DNA of 64,000 nucleotides from Mesorhizobium sp. GTDB lineage: Bacteria; Pseudomonadota; Alphaproteobacteria; Rhizobiales; Rhizobiaceae. Shown here piece after piece: positions 45,178 through 54,572 of the stretch (positions within the stretch are counted from its first letter, which is position 1; each line of letters starts with the position of its first letter). Location of the stretch: assembly GCF_024710845.1 (NCBI RefSeq), contig NZ_JANJTZ010000045.1, forward strand, positions 1 to 64,000. The letters run 5' to 3'. The notes under the pieces are model-generated. The model searched no databases, was not told the origin of the DNA, and worked only from the letters and a program-made list of their open reading frames with translations. A program made the translations under genes and the position numbers.

Positions 45178-46359
45178 GGCAATCCGCGCGAAGCCGCTGC
45201 CGGGCTGCATTCCCTCGCGCATGACGAACTCGCGCAGCGGCGAGATGCTGGCCATCAGCCCCAGCCCCGCGCTGCGGGCGATCTGGGCGGGCAGGAGGTC
45301 AGACAACAGCGCCATGTTGAGCGAATTGACTGCCGTCTGCCGCGCCAGCACATCGAGGCGGCGAGCCGAGCGGTAGGCGGACAGCGCCCTCTCCGAACCT
45401 GGATCGTCGCGATGCGACATCGTCATTTCGACGAGATCCGCAACGTCGCGAATGCCGAGATTCATGCCCTGCGCGCCGATCGGCGGGAAGACATGCGCTG
45501 CCTCGCCGACGAGTGCGACCCGGTTCGCGGCCATGGTGGAGGGGAGGAGCGCCGACATCGGATAGATCTGCCGGCCCGGCTCGGCCTCCACTTTGCCCAG
45601 GACGGACTGCATGCGATCCTCGATCCGCGCGGAAAGTTCCGCGTCGCCGAGTGCCGCCAGTTCGACCGCCATCTGCGGCGAGACGAGCCAGACGAGGCTC
45701 GAGCGGTCGCCGGGCAGGGGCACCTGCGTGCATGGGCCGGTTTCGGTGTGGAACTCGGTGGAGACGAAGCCGTGGCCGCGCGAATGAGCGAAATTGAGGA
45801 CCAGCGCCGATTGCGGGTAGTCGCGCTTCGCCACGGAAATGCCGGCCGCCTCGCGCGCGGGCGACATGCGCCCGTCGGCGGCGACGGCGAGATATGCGGA
45901 GAAGACCTTGCCGTCGGGCAGCACCGCGCGAGCGCGATCGTCGCCAAGCCGCCACTCGGCAACCATCAAATCGACGCGAACGATACGAGGTTCGGCCTCG
46001 ACGGCGTCCTTCAGGACCCTGAGGAGGACGGCGTTCGGGATGTTGACCCCGAATCTCCCGGCACCGATCTCGGCGGCGCGGAAGATCACCGGGGCGCTGC
46101 GCACGAGGCGGTGGGTGGCGTCGATGATCCGCATCACTTCGAGCGGCGCGGTCTCCTCCGGCGAAAAGGGCGGGAGGCCCAATTCTTCCAGATAGTCCAG
46201 CGCGGGCAGCATAAGCGCCGTGGTGCGCCGGTCGTCGCCCTTCGGCTGCGGACCGACGAGCGCGACGGCGAAGCCTTTCCGCGCCAATGCGATTGCCGCG
46301 ATCGAGCCGACCGGGCCGGCTCCCGCGACGATGACGTCAAATTCGTTCTCTGTGGACAT
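45148..46359 (-). CDS. UbiH/UbiF/VisC/COQ6-family FAD monooxygenase
   Basis: A 403-residue flavin hydroxylase. The N-terminal dinucleotide-binding site is FDVIVAGAGPVGSIAAIALA. The second FAD motif is RVALVGEAAHVFPPIGAQGM with the GD/E-x-A-H and NLGIRDVADL sequence typical of the ubiquinone hydroxylases. Family members hydroxylate the quinone ring in ubiquinone synthesis; which position cannot be decided here. The 3' end overlaps the AEC gene by 30 bp in convergent orientation. Confidence 0.92.
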   Translation of the reverse strand: MSTENEFDVIVAGAGPVGSIAAIALARKGFAVALVGPQPKGDDRRTTALMLPALDYLEELGLPPFSPEETAPLEVMRIIDATHRLVRSAPVIFRAAEIGAGRFGVNIPNAVLLRVLKDAVEAEPRIVRVDLMVAEWRLGDDRARAVLPDGKVFSAYLAVAADGRMSPAREAAGISVAKRDYPQSALVLNFAHSRGHGFVSTEFHTETGPCTQVPLPGDRSSLVWLVSPQMAVELAALGDAELSARIEDRMQSVLGKVEAEPGRQIYPMSALLPSTMAANRVALVGEAAHVFPPIGAQGMNLGIRDVADLVEMTMSHRDDPGSERALSAYRSARRLDVLARQTAVNSLNMALLSDLLPAQIARSAGLGLMASISPLREFVMREGMQPGSGFARIASGWRNQVRR

Positions 46360-46632
46360 GTTCGCGCCCGACGCTGTTCGCCTCAGTCATCGACCATCCG
46401 GGGCGATATTGCCAGCGCACATAGTGGCGCAGGGACGGTCGGCCTGCCCGACAGCCTGTGCAATCGCGCCTTACCGCTTGTGCCAAAACGATGCCTGCCT
46501 GTATCTTCCCCGCGGAATGGAGGGATCGGGCGTGAGTTGGGATGGGGAGTATCGAGTCTCCGAGGGATCGGCATCCGGGATTGCCGATGAGCTTTCGCCC
46601 TTGGCACTTGCCGTCAACCGGGCCTTGCCGCG

Positions 46633-47358
46633 GTGAGGAAACCGACGAAAGTGACTTGGCCCCAGGCAAGGGCCTTCTCCGTCCACCTCTTCACCGCGTC
46701 GGGCTCCTTCCTCGCGTTCGTTTCGCTGGTTGCGGCGAGCGAAGAGCGCTGGACGGCGATGTTCTGGTGGCTCGGTCTCGCGCTCCTGGTAGACGGCATC
46801 GACGGGCCGGTGGCGCGCAAACTGCAGGTGAAGGAGATCCTTCCCACATGGTCGGGTGAGCTGCTCGACAACATCATCGACTACGTCACCTACGTTCTGA
46901 TCCCCGCCTTCGCGCTCTACCAGCGCGGCTTCATGGGCGAGAACCTGTCGTTCATCTCGGCCGCCATCATCGTCGTATCGAGCGCGATCTACTATGCCGA
47001 CACAGGGATGAAGACGAAGGAGAACTTCTTCAAGGGCTTCCCGGTCGTGTGGAACATGGTGGTCTTCACGCTCTTCGTCATCGAGCCGGGGGAGTGGGTC
47101 TCCTTTGGCGTGGTCGTGGTCGCCGGCATCCTGACCTTCGTGCCCGTGAATTTCCTCCATCCGGTGCGCGTCGTGCGGTTGAGGTGGCTGAACCTGCCGA
47201 TCACGCTGCTATGGTGCGGTTTCGGGGCGATTGCACTCGCCCAGCAGATGGAAGCCTTTGACTGGGTCAAGATCGGCATCGCCGTCACCGGCGTCTATCT
47301 GTTCGTGATCGGCGGCATCATGCAGTTCTTTCCGAAACTCGGCGCAACAAGGACCTGA
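46633..47358 (+). CDS. pcs: phosphatidylcholine synthase
   Basis: A 241-residue membrane enzyme that condenses CDP-diacylglycerol with choline to phosphatidylcholine. The CDP-alcohol phosphotransferase signature DG-x2-AR-x8-G-x3-D-x3-D appears in the region DGIDGPVARKLQVKE through LLDNIIDY. Surrounding segments (SVHLFTASGSFLAF, SSAIYYADTGMKTKE, FPVVWNMVVFTLFVIEPGEW) match the Pcs enzymes of Sinorhizobium and relatives. The GTG at 46633 is used as start since the frame is closed upstream. Pcs is a hallmark of bacteria with choline-derived lipids. Confidence 0.96.
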   Translation: MRKPTKVTWPQARAFSVHLFTASGSFLAFVSLVAASEERWTAMFWWLGLALLVDGIDGPVARKLQVKEILPTWSGELLDNIIDYVTYVLIPAFALYQRGFMGENLSFISAAIIVVSSAIYYADTGMKTKENFFKGFPVVWNMVVFTLFVIEPGEWVSFGVVVVAGILTFVPVNFLHPVRVVRLRWLNLPITLLWCGFGAIALAQQMEAFDWVKIGIAVTGVYLFVIGGIMQFFPKLGATRT

Positions 47359-47360
47359 CC

Positions 47361-48338
47361 ATGACCAAGGCAATCCGCGTCCACCAGACCGGCGGACCCG
47401 ACGTGATGAAGTGGGAGGAAATCCCCGACCCGGTTGCCAAGCCCGGCGAGGCGGTGATCCACCAGACCGCGATCGGCCTCAACTTCCTCGACTGCTATTA
47501 CCGCTCGGGCCTCTATCCATCGCCGATGGGCATGCCTCTCATTCCGGGCAGCGAGGGAGCGGGCGTCGTCACATCGCTGGGCGAGGGCGTCGCTGGCCTC
47601 AAGGTCGGCGATCGCGTCGCCTATGCCGGGCCGATCGGCGGCTATGCGCTGGACAGGTCGATCGCGGCGGATCGTCTTGTGAAGCTCCCCGACGGCGTCA
47701 GCGACCGCCAGGCGGCGGCGATGATGCTGAAGGGAATGACCGCCTCGTTCCTGCTGAGACGGACGTTTAAGGTGAAGCCCGGCGACACGATCCTCTTCCA
47801 CGCGGCCGCCGGCGGCGTCGGCCTCATCGCCGGCCAGTGGGCCAAGCATCTTGGCGCAACGGTGATCGGCACCGCGGGGTCGGACGACAAGGTCGAACTG
47901 GCCAAGGCCCATGGCTACGATCATGTCATCAACTATCGCAAGCGCAATTTCGTCGAGGATGTCCGCGAGATCACCGGCGGCAAGATGTGCGACGTGGTTT
48001 ATGATTCCGTCGGCGTCGACACCTATATGGGCTCGTTGGATTGCCTGAGACCGATGGGCATGTTTGTCGCGTTCGGACAGTCGTCCGGTCCGATCCCGCC
48101 CTTCAATCTCGCTCTGCTCGCGCAGAAAGGATCGCTCTACGCCACGCGTCCGACCCTGTTCGTCTATATCGCGAAACGCGAAGACCTCGAGGAGATCGCG
48201 GGGTCGCTGATGGATGTCGTCGCCAGCGGCGTGGTCAAGATCGATATCAACCAGACCTACGCGCTTGCCGACGCGGCCATGGCACATACCGACCTCGAAG
48301 CGCGCAAGACGACAGGTGCGACGATACTCCTGCCCTGA
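47361..48338 (+). CDS. NADPH:quinone oxidoreductase (zeta-crystallin type)
   Basis: A 325-residue zinc-independent MDR dehydrogenase. NADPH site: DTILFHAAAGGVGLIAGQWA, with the family's AAAGGVGL motif. The catalytic N-terminal domain starts MTKAIRVHQTGGPDVMKWEE and contains IGLNFLDCYYRSGLYP, which matches quinone oxidoreductases such as QorA. It reduces quinones or enones by one- or two-electron steps. It begins 2 bp after the pcs stop, likely in the same operon. Confidence 0.94.
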   Translation: MTKAIRVHQTGGPDVMKWEEIPDPVAKPGEAVIHQTAIGLNFLDCYYRSGLYPSPMGMPLIPGSEGAGVVTSLGEGVAGLKVGDRVAYAGPIGGYALDRSIAADRLVKLPDGVSDRQAAAMMLKGMTASFLLRRTFKVKPGDTILFHAAAGGVGLIAGQWAKHLGATVIGTAGSDDKVELAKAHGYDHVINYRKRNFVEDVREITGGKMCDVVYDSVGVDTYMGSLDCLRPMGMFVAFGQSSGPIPPFNLALLAQKGSLYATRPTLFVYIAKREDLEEIAGSLMDVVASGVVKIDINQTYALADAAMAHTDLEARKTTGATILLP

Positions 48339-48388
48339 CCCACTGCCTGCAATCCGCGCAGAAATCGTTGAAGCACTTTCAATGTGCA

Positions 48389-48403
48389 AAACGCTTTGCG
48401 TTT
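48389..48403. promoter_or_regulatory. candidate operator before the BMP-type ABC operon
   Basis: AAACGC-TTT-GCGTTT, a perfect 6 bp inverted repeat around TTT, lies 59 bp before the ATG of the transporter ATPase gene, in the only gap before that operon. The symmetric arms suit a dimeric repressor. No regulator gene is adjacent. Confidence 0.35.
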
Positions 48404-48461
48404 GGTTGTGCCGCCGCCTACGATCCATTCGGGAACACGAACGAGCTGGAAAAATCAGCGC

Positions 48462-50027
48462 ATGGGGACTGAACTGGCGGGCGAACCGGCAACGGGGCCG
48501 GGGCTCCTTCTCGACGTGAGGGGGCTCACGAAGGTCTTTGGGTCACTCATCGCCTGCAACAGCGTCGACCTGCAGATCGCAAAAGGCGAGATCCACGCGC
48601 TGCTCGGCGAAAACGGCGCCGGCAAGTCGACGCTGGTCAAGATGCTGTTCGGCACGCTGGCGCCGAATGCCGGAGAGATCGTCTGGAATGGCAAGCAGGT
48701 GCGGATCGGCAGCCCGGGTGAGGCGAGGCGGCTCGGCATCGGCATGGTCTTCCAGCATTTCTCGCTGTTCGAGGCGCTGACCGCAGCGGAGAACATCGCG
48801 CTGTCGCTCGACAGCACCACGCCGATCAGCGCGATCGCCGCCAAGGCGAAGGAACTGTCGCACAGCTACGGTCTGCCGCTCGATCCCGGATCGCTGGTCG
48901 GCGACCTGTCGGTTGGAGAGCGCCAGCGCATCGAGATCATCCGCTGCCTGTTGCAGGAGCCGGACCTGATCATTCTCGACGAGCCGACCTCGGTGCTCAC
49001 CCCGCAGGAAGCCGACAAACTGTTCGAGACGCTGGAAAGATTGCGCGGCGAAGGAAAATCGATCCTCTACATCAGCCATCGGCTGGAGGAGGTGCAGCGC
49101 ATCTGCGACCGCGCGACGGTGCTACGTCACGGCAAGGTCGTCGCCCACTGCAATCCGCGACAGGAAACGGCGGGCTCGCTCGCCCGCATGATGGTCGGCG
49201 GCGACGTGCACGAGGTGCACCGCGAGCATCCCGATCATGTCGAAGGGGCGCCACTGATCGAGATCCGCAACCTGTCGCAGGCGCCCAAGGGCCCGTTCTC
49301 CATGCCGCTCAGGGACATCAGCCTGACGGTGAGGGCGGGCGAGGTGGTGGGCATTGCAGGCGTCGCCGGCAACGGACAGGGCGAGTTCTTCGACGCGGTC
49401 AGCGGCGAGGCCGTGCAGGCCGATCCTGCGACCGTGCGAATCCGCAATATCGACGCCGGCACGCTCGGCATCACCGGCCGCCGCCTGCTGGGCGCCGGCT
49501 TCGTGCCCGAAGAGCGGCTCGGCCACGGCGCGGTGCCGGGGATGAAGCTCTCCGACAACATGCTGCTCGCCCGTCACACCTCCGACGCGAAGGCTTTTCT
49601 TGGCGGCGGCGCGCTCGGCTTCATTAGGCGCGATGCGATCGAGGCGACGACCAAGCGGGTCGTCGAGGAAATGGACGTTCGCAAGAGTGCCGAGGATCCG
49701 GAAGCGTCCGCGCTGTCCGGCGGCAATCTGCAGAAATTCATCATCGGCCGGGAGCTCGACCGCAAGCCATCCGTCCTGATCGTCAACCAGCCAACCTGGG
49801 GCGTCGATGCCGGAGCCGCGGCCCGCATCCGCCAGGCGCTGATCGACCTGACGCGAACGGGCTCGGCCGTCATCGTCATCAGCCAGGACCTCGATGAGCT
49901 TTTCGAGATTTCCGACCGCATCGCGGTGATGGCGCATGGCGAGATGTCGCCGACGATCCCCATCCAGGAGGCCACGCGCGAGAAGATCGGCCTGCTGATG
50001 GGCGGCGCAGACACGGGAGCGCATTGA
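48462..50027 (+). CDS. BMP/nucleoside-type ABC transporter ATPase
   Basis: A 521-residue protein with two fused ABC domains, as in sugar and nucleoside importers. Domain 1: Walker A LLGENGAGKSTLVKM, signature LSVGERQRIEIIRCLL and Walker B LIILDEPTSVL. Domain 2 has a degenerate Walker A (GVAGNGQGEFFDAV) and signature LSGGNLQKFIIGREL, the usual pattern in this class. The ATG at 48462 is followed by MGTELAGE; an upstream extension has no support. First gene of a four-gene operon with two permeases and a BMP protein. The permease ATG overlaps its stop. Confidence 0.96.
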   Translation: MGTELAGEPATGPGLLLDVRGLTKVFGSLIACNSVDLQIAKGEIHALLGENGAGKSTLVKMLFGTLAPNAGEIVWNGKQVRIGSPGEARRLGIGMVFQHFSLFEALTAAENIALSLDSTTPISAIAAKAKELSHSYGLPLDPGSLVGDLSVGERQRIEIIRCLLQEPDLIILDEPTSVLTPQEADKLFETLERLRGEGKSILYISHRLEEVQRICDRATVLRHGKVVAHCNPRQETAGSLARMMVGGDVHEVHREHPDHVEGAPLIEIRNLSQAPKGPFSMPLRDISLTVRAGEVVGIAGVAGNGQGEFFDAVSGEAVQADPATVRIRNIDAGTLGITGRRLLGAGFVPEERLGHGAVPGMKLSDNMLLARHTSDAKAFLGGGALGFIRRDAIEATTKRVVEEMDVRKSAEDPEASALSGGNLQKFIIGRELDRKPSVLIVNQPTWGVDAGAAARIRQALIDLTRTGSAVIVISQDLDELFEISDRIAVMAHGEMSPTIPIQEATREKIGLLMGGADTGAH

Positions 50028-51136
50028 TGCGGCTGGAACTCGCCAAGCGGCCGCAGCACTCGAAGCTCTTCAGCGCGCTGTCGCCGTTCATCGCCTTTGT
50101 CCTGACGGTGATCGCCGGCGCCATCCTCTTCGCGCTGCTGGGAAAAAGTCCCGGCGCGGCGCTCTATGCCTATTTCATCGCGCCGCTGACCGACCTCTGG
50201 TCGCTGCACGAACTGGCGATCAAGGCGGCACCCCTGATCCTGATCGCGGTGGGACTGGCGGTCTGCTATCTCTCCAACAACTGGAATATCGGCGCCGAGG
50301 GCCAGTTCGTCATGGGCGCGGTGGTCGGCGCGATGCTGCCGATCCTCTATCCGGGACTGCAGCAGTCGCCGCTGGCGTTGCCGGTCATGCTGGTCATGGG
50401 CGCGCTCGGCGGCGCGGCCTATGCGGCCATACCCGCTTTCCTCAAGGCGCGCTTCAACACCAACGAGATCCTGACGAGCCTGATGCTCGTCTATGTCGCG
50501 CAGCTTTTCCTCGACTGGCTGGTGCGCGGGCCATGGCGTGATCCGGCCGCGATGAATTTCCCGCAGGCGCCGCGCTTCACCGGATATGCGGTGCTTCCTG
50601 AACTGCTACCGTCGGCCGGACGGGCGAATATCGGCATTCTCTTCGCGCTGATCGCGGCGGTTCTGGTCTGGATCCTGCTCGCGCGCACCAGGAAGGGCTT
50701 CGAGATCCGCGTCATCGGCATGAGCCCGCGGGCAGGGCGGTTTGCCGGCTTCTCGACGAGGGGCGCGATCTTCTTCTCGTTCCTCCTGTCCGGCGCGCTT
50801 GCCGGCCTCGCCGGGATTTCGGAAGTCTCCGGCGCCATCGGCCGGCTGCAGCCGTCGATCTCGCCGGGCTACGGCTTCGCCGCGATCATCGTCGCGTTCC
50901 TCGGTCGGCTCAATCCGCTGGGTATCGTCGCGGCAGGCTTCGTGCTCGCGCTGACCTATCTCGGCGGCGAGGTCGCGCAGATCGAGGTCGGCGTCTCCGA
51001 CAAGGTCGTGCGTGCCTTCCAGGGCCTGCTGCTGTTCTTCGTCCTCGCCTGCGACACGCTCATCCATTACCGCATCCGTTTCGTGCCCAGCGAGCGCCTG
51101 GCGGCCGTGCTTCCGGAGGCGAAATCCGATGCTTGA
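50027..51136 (+). CDS. ABC transporter permease (nucleoside/BMP type)
   Basis: A 369-residue permease with about ten membrane helices of the BPD_transp_2 family. Family blocks include NNWNIGAEGQFVMGAVVGAM, STRGAIFFSFLLSGALAGLA and GYGFAAIIVAFLGRLNPLGI. It pairs with the shorter permease encoded next. Start ATG overlaps the ATPase stop by one base (ATGA). Substrate is probably a purine nucleoside or a related base because of the BMP partner; this is inference. Confidence 0.94.
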   Translation: MRLELAKRPQHSKLFSALSPFIAFVLTVIAGAILFALLGKSPGAALYAYFIAPLTDLWSLHELAIKAAPLILIAVGLAVCYLSNNWNIGAEGQFVMGAVVGAMLPILYPGLQQSPLALPVMLVMGALGGAAYAAIPAFLKARFNTNEILTSLMLVYVAQLFLDWLVRGPWRDPAAMNFPQAPRFTGYAVLPELLPSAGRANIGILFALIAAVLVWILLARTRKGFEIRVIGMSPRAGRFAGFSTRGAIFFSFLLSGALAGLAGISEVSGAIGRLQPSISPGYGFAAIIVAFLGRLNPLGIVAAGFVLALTYLGGEVAQIEVGVSDKVVRAFQGLLLFFVLACDTLIHYRIRFVPSERLAAVLPEAKSDA

Positions 51137-52115
51137 GTCGATCCTCCTTACGATCGCCACGGCCTCGACGCCGCTGCTCATCGCGGCGATCGGCGAACTG
51201 GTCGTCGAGCGTTCCGGCGTGCTCAACCTCGGCGTCGAGGGCATGATGCTGATGGGCGCCGTGATCGGCTTCGGCGTGGCGCTGACCACGGGCAATCCCT
51301 GGCTCGGCGTGCTGGCGGGAATCGTGGCCGGCGCGGCGTTCTCGATGCTGTTCGCCTTCCTGGCGCTGACGCTTGCCACCAACCAGGTCGCAACGGGCCT
51401 GGCGCTGACGCTGCTCGGCGTCGGCGCGTCGGGCATGATCGGCGAGGCCTTCGTCGGCCAGCCGGGCGTCAAGCTGACGCCGATCTACATACCGGGGCTG
51501 ACCGACATGCCTTTCGGCAGGCTGTTCTTCGGCCAGGATCCGATGTTCTACATCTCCCTGCTGCTGGTGGCCGGGGTTTCGTGGTTCCTGTTCCGCACGC
51601 GGGCGGGCCTGACGCTTCGGTCCGTCGGCGACAGTCACACCTCCGCGCACGCGTTGGGCATCAAGGTCATCCGCATCCGCTATGCGGCGGTTGCCTTCGG
51701 CGGCGCCTGCGCGGGGCTCGCCGGCGCGCAGATGTCGCTGGTCTATACGTCGCAGTGGATCGAGAACATGACGGCCGGCCGCGGCTGGATCGCGCTGGCG
51801 CTGGTCGTCTTCGCCTCCTGGCGGCCGACACGCGTGTTGCTCGGCGCCTACCTGTTCGGCGCGATCACCATCGCCCAGTTGCACGTCCAGGCGCTGAGTC
51901 CCAACGACATCGCCGTCGGCGCCGGGCCGTTGTGGTTCCTCAGCGAAGCCGGGCGCTGGCTGCTTTCCGTCCTCAAGTCGGTGCCGGCCCAGTTCCTGTC
52001 CGCGCTGCCCTATCTGGCAACGGTGGTGGTGCTTGTGCTTATCTCGCGCAACCGGCGCCTGACGCTGATCAATACGCCCGCCTGTCTCGGGCGACCCTTC
52101 GTGCCGGACCGCTGA
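51129..52115 (+). CDS. ABC transporter permease (nucleoside/BMP type), second subunit
   Basis: A 328-residue permease paralogous to the previous one and about 40 residues shorter. It begins MLESILLTIATASTPLLIAA, GELVVERSGVLNLGVEGMML (the conserved E-x5-G-x-N-x-G-x-EG block), and includes GGACAGLAGAQMSLVYTS and RGWIALALVVFASWRPTRVL. The start overlaps the previous stop by 8 bp. Together the two subunits form the transmembrane channel of the importer. Confidence 0.94.
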   Translation: MLESILLTIATASTPLLIAAIGELVVERSGVLNLGVEGMMLMGAVIGFGVALTTGNPWLGVLAGIVAGAAFSMLFAFLALTLATNQVATGLALTLLGVGASGMIGEAFVGQPGVKLTPIYIPGLTDMPFGRLFFGQDPMFYISLLLVAGVSWFLFRTRAGLTLRSVGDSHTSAHALGIKVIRIRYAAVAFGGACAGLAGAQMSLVYTSQWIENMTAGRGWIALALVVFASWRPTRVLLGAYLFGAITIAQLHVQALSPNDIAVGAGPLWFLSEAGRWLLSVLKSVPAQFLSALPYLATVVVLVLISRNRRLTLINTPACLGRPFVPDR

Positions 52116-52166
52116 GGCCGGCTCAACCGAAAGCCCGGAAGGCTTGCAACCATAGAGGAAGAAACC

Positions 52167-53246
52167 ATGAGAAAACTCATCATAGCCCTCGCGGCATCGG
52201 CAGCCGCGATCATCGCGTCCGGCGGCGCCTTCGCAGCCGACAAGGCCAAGGCCTGCTTCATCTATGTCGGCCCGATCGGCGATTTCGGCTGGTCGTACCA
52301 GCATCACCAGGGCGCGCTCGAGATGCAGAAGAATCTCGGCGGCGAGGAGAAGGTCGAGATCGCCTATCTCGAGAGCGTGCCGGAAGGTGCGGACGCCGAG
52401 CGCGCGATCGAACGTTTCGCCCGTTCCGGCTGCAACATCATCTTCACCACCTCCTTCGGCTACATGGATGCGACCAATGCGGTCGCCGGGAAGTTCCCGG
52501 ACGTGAAGTTCGAGCACGCCACGGGCTTCAAGCGCGATACGCCGAACGTCTCGACCTACAATTCGAAGTTCCACGAAGGCCGCTATGTGCAGGGCGTGAT
52601 CGCGGCCAAGATGTCGAAGGCGGGCGTTGCCGGCTACATCGCGTCCTTCCCGATTCCGGAAGTGGTGATGGGCATCAACTCCTTCGTGCTCGGCGCGCAG
52701 TCGGTGAACCCCGACTTCAAGGTGAAGGTGGTGTGGGCGAACACCTGGTTCGATCCGGGCAAGGAAGCCGACGCCGCCAAGGCGCTGCTCGACCAGGGCG
52801 TCGACATCATCACCCAGCACACGGACTCGACCGCGCCGATGCAGGTCGCGCACGAGCGCGGCGTGAAGGCGTTCGGCCAGGCCTCGGACATGATCAAGTT
52901 CGGCCCGGAGACCCAGCTCACCTCGATCGTCGACAACTGGGGTCCTTACTACACCGAACGGGTCAAGGCGGTGATGGACGGCTCCTGGAAGCAGGTCGAC
53001 GTCTGGGGCGGCATGAAGGAAGGGCACGTCGTGATGGCGCCCTATACCAACATGCCTGACGACGTGAAGAAGGCGGCTGAAGAGACGCAGGCGAAGATCG
53101 TCGCCGGCTTCAACCCGTTCACCGGCCCGATCAAGAAGCAGGACGGCTCGGAGTGGCTGGCCGCGGGCGCGACCGCGCCGGACGGCGAGCTGCTTGGCCT
53201 GAACTTCTATGTCCAGGGCGTGGACGACCAGTTGCCGAAGCAGTGA
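52167..53246 (+). CDS. BMP family ABC transporter substrate-binding protein
   Basis: A 359-residue periplasmic binding protein. Signal peptide MRKLIIALAASAAAIIASGG with cleavage near AFA-AD and no lipobox cysteine, so a soluble periplasmic protein. KACFIYVGPIGDFGWSYQHH, FTTSFGYMDATNAVAGKFPD and GVIAAKMSKAGVAGYI match the BMP (basic membrane protein, Med) family that binds purine nucleosides in several bacteria. AGAGGAAGA precedes the ATG. Last gene of the operon, followed by a terminator. Confidence 0.95.
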   Translation: MRKLIIALAASAAAIIASGGAFAADKAKACFIYVGPIGDFGWSYQHHQGALEMQKNLGGEEKVEIAYLESVPEGADAERAIERFARSGCNIIFTTSFGYMDATNAVAGKFPDVKFEHATGFKRDTPNVSTYNSKFHEGRYVQGVIAAKMSKAGVAGYIASFPIPEVVMGINSFVLGAQSVNPDFKVKVVWANTWFDPGKEADAAKALLDQGVDIITQHTDSTAPMQVAHERGVKAFGQASDMIKFGPETQLTSIVDNWGPYYTERVKAVMDGSWKQVDVWGGMKEGHVVMAPYTNMPDDVKKAAEETQAKIVAGFNPFTGPIKKQDGSEWLAAGATAPDGELLGLNFYVQGVDDQLPKQ

Positions 53247-53270
53247 TCGTCTTCTGATAAGGATACGGGA

Positions 53271-53293
53271 AGGGCGCCGCGAGGCGCCCTTTT
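53271..53293 (+). terminator. terminator after the BMP-type ABC operon
   Basis: Perfect 8 bp arms AGGGCGCC and GGCGCCCT around GCGA, then TTT. Also positioned to end the convergent acyltransferase gene. Confidence 0.75.
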
Positions 53294-53311
53294 CCGTTGG
53301 CGCACGGGAAA

Positions 53312-54403
53312 TCAGGCCGGTTGGGGCGGTCCGGACCTCAGAGGCAGGCGGCTCAGGATCGGCTTGAGGATGCGCATCAGCCGATGGCGCAGCGGCGTTT
53401 CGATCCATCGCCAGATCAGCCAGGACAGCGTCAGCATCGCCGCTGCGACGAGTGCCGCTGCGGACCATTTGCCGAGAACAGGCGCGGTCGCATTGATGGC
53501 GACGTAGCCGATGTGCTGGTGCAGCAGGTAGAGCGGATAGGTGAGCCCTCCAAGCGCAAGCGACAGCCGTGTCGGGCTGACTTTCGCACGCAGCAGGACC
53601 GCGCCGACAAGCAGGCCGTGCATGGCGAGGCTGGCGACGACGAGGCCCGCCATGGGCACGGACACCCCGTAATGGCTCTGCATCCAGCCCTTGCCGACGG
53701 CCATCAGGCTGGTCGACAGCATCAAGGAGGCTGCCAGCAGCACCAGCGCCTCGGCGGAGCGGCCGCGGGTCTGGATATGGTGGATGAGGATCCCGGAGGC
53801 GAAGAGCGGGCCGTATTCGGTCAGGAACAGCAGGCGCATCGCCTCGCTGCCGATCGAGAACTCGTTCACAGCCGACAGAACCAGCCATCCGGCGACGAGT
53901 TCGAGCCTGAGCGTCTGGAACGCGCCCGACATCAGCGCCACCGTGACCCAGCCGTAGAAGATCAGTTCGAGGATGATCGACCAGTAGACACCGTCGACGA
54001 AGGGTTCACCGAGCGCCGGCGCGAACATGAAAAGGTTCGCTATATACTGCTGGATGGTGACGCTTCCCCACTCCGGCTGGACGGCGAACATCACGGCGAA
54101 GGTGAGGGTCATGCAGACGAGGAAGCCGGGATAAAGACGGACGAACCGGGCGACCGCGAAATCGAGCCAGCCGCGTCCCTCCGCCGACCAGGCGATGACA
54201 TAGCCGCTGATCAGGAAGAACAGATGGACCCCGAGATAGCCGTAGATGGCGATGCCGGCGGCTTGCGGATATCCGCTGTCGAGCAATCCGTCCGCCGCCG
54301 CGCCGCGGAAGAGATAGTGAAACGCCACGACGGCGAGCGCCGCGACGAGGCGGAGCCAGTCCAGAGTGGCGATGCGGTCGGCGGGTGACACATTCTGGGA
54401 CAT
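53312..54403 (-). CDS. acyltransferase family 3 membrane protein
   Basis: A 363-residue protein with ten or more membrane helices of the acyltransferase-3 (OafA/Exo) family. The start MSQNVSPADRIATLDWLRLV and FHYLFRGAAADG carry the conserved RxxA and H of the family, and ISGYVIAWSAEGR follows. These enzymes put acetyl or other acyl groups on exported sugars, lipids or macrolides. The target is unknown. Divergent from the GST gene; a hairpin lies in the shared gap. Confidence 0.9.
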   Translation of the reverse strand: MSQNVSPADRIATLDWLRLVAALAVVAFHYLFRGAAADGLLDSGYPQAAGIAIYGYLGVHLFFLISGYVIAWSAEGRGWLDFAVARFVRLYPGFLVCMTLTFAVMFAVQPEWGSVTIQQYIANLFMFAPALGEPFVDGVYWSIILELIFYGWVTVALMSGAFQTLRLELVAGWLVLSAVNEFSIGSEAMRLLFLTEYGPLFASGILIHHIQTRGRSAEALVLLAASLMLSTSLMAVGKGWMQSHYGVSVPMAGLVVASLAMHGLLVGAVLLRAKVSPTRLSLALGGLTYPLYLLHQHIGYVAINATAPVLGKWSAAALVAAAMLTLSWLIWRWIETPLRHRLMRILKPILSRLPLRSGPPQPA

Positions 54404-54503
54404 GCCGTTCCCAGTGCAAGTTCCCTGCCAGAGGCGGGGAACACTGTCGCACCACACGAATTGTCCGGAGGAGGGGGGACTGGTCCGGCAAGTGCCGTCA
54501 GCA

Positions 54504-54529
54504 CCTCCTGACAAAGGGATGTCAGGAGG
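54504..54529. other. stable inverted repeat in the acyltransferase/GST gap
   Basis: CCTCCTGAC (54504-54512) and GTCAGGAGG (54521-54529) pair perfectly around an 8-base loop, 44 bp before the GST start. It could be a regulatory hairpin or operator, or part of a mobile palindrome. Confidence 0.45.
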
Positions 54530-54572
54530 GATGTGCTAGGCAGCGTGCACGGACGGCAGCAGCAAAGGAACG

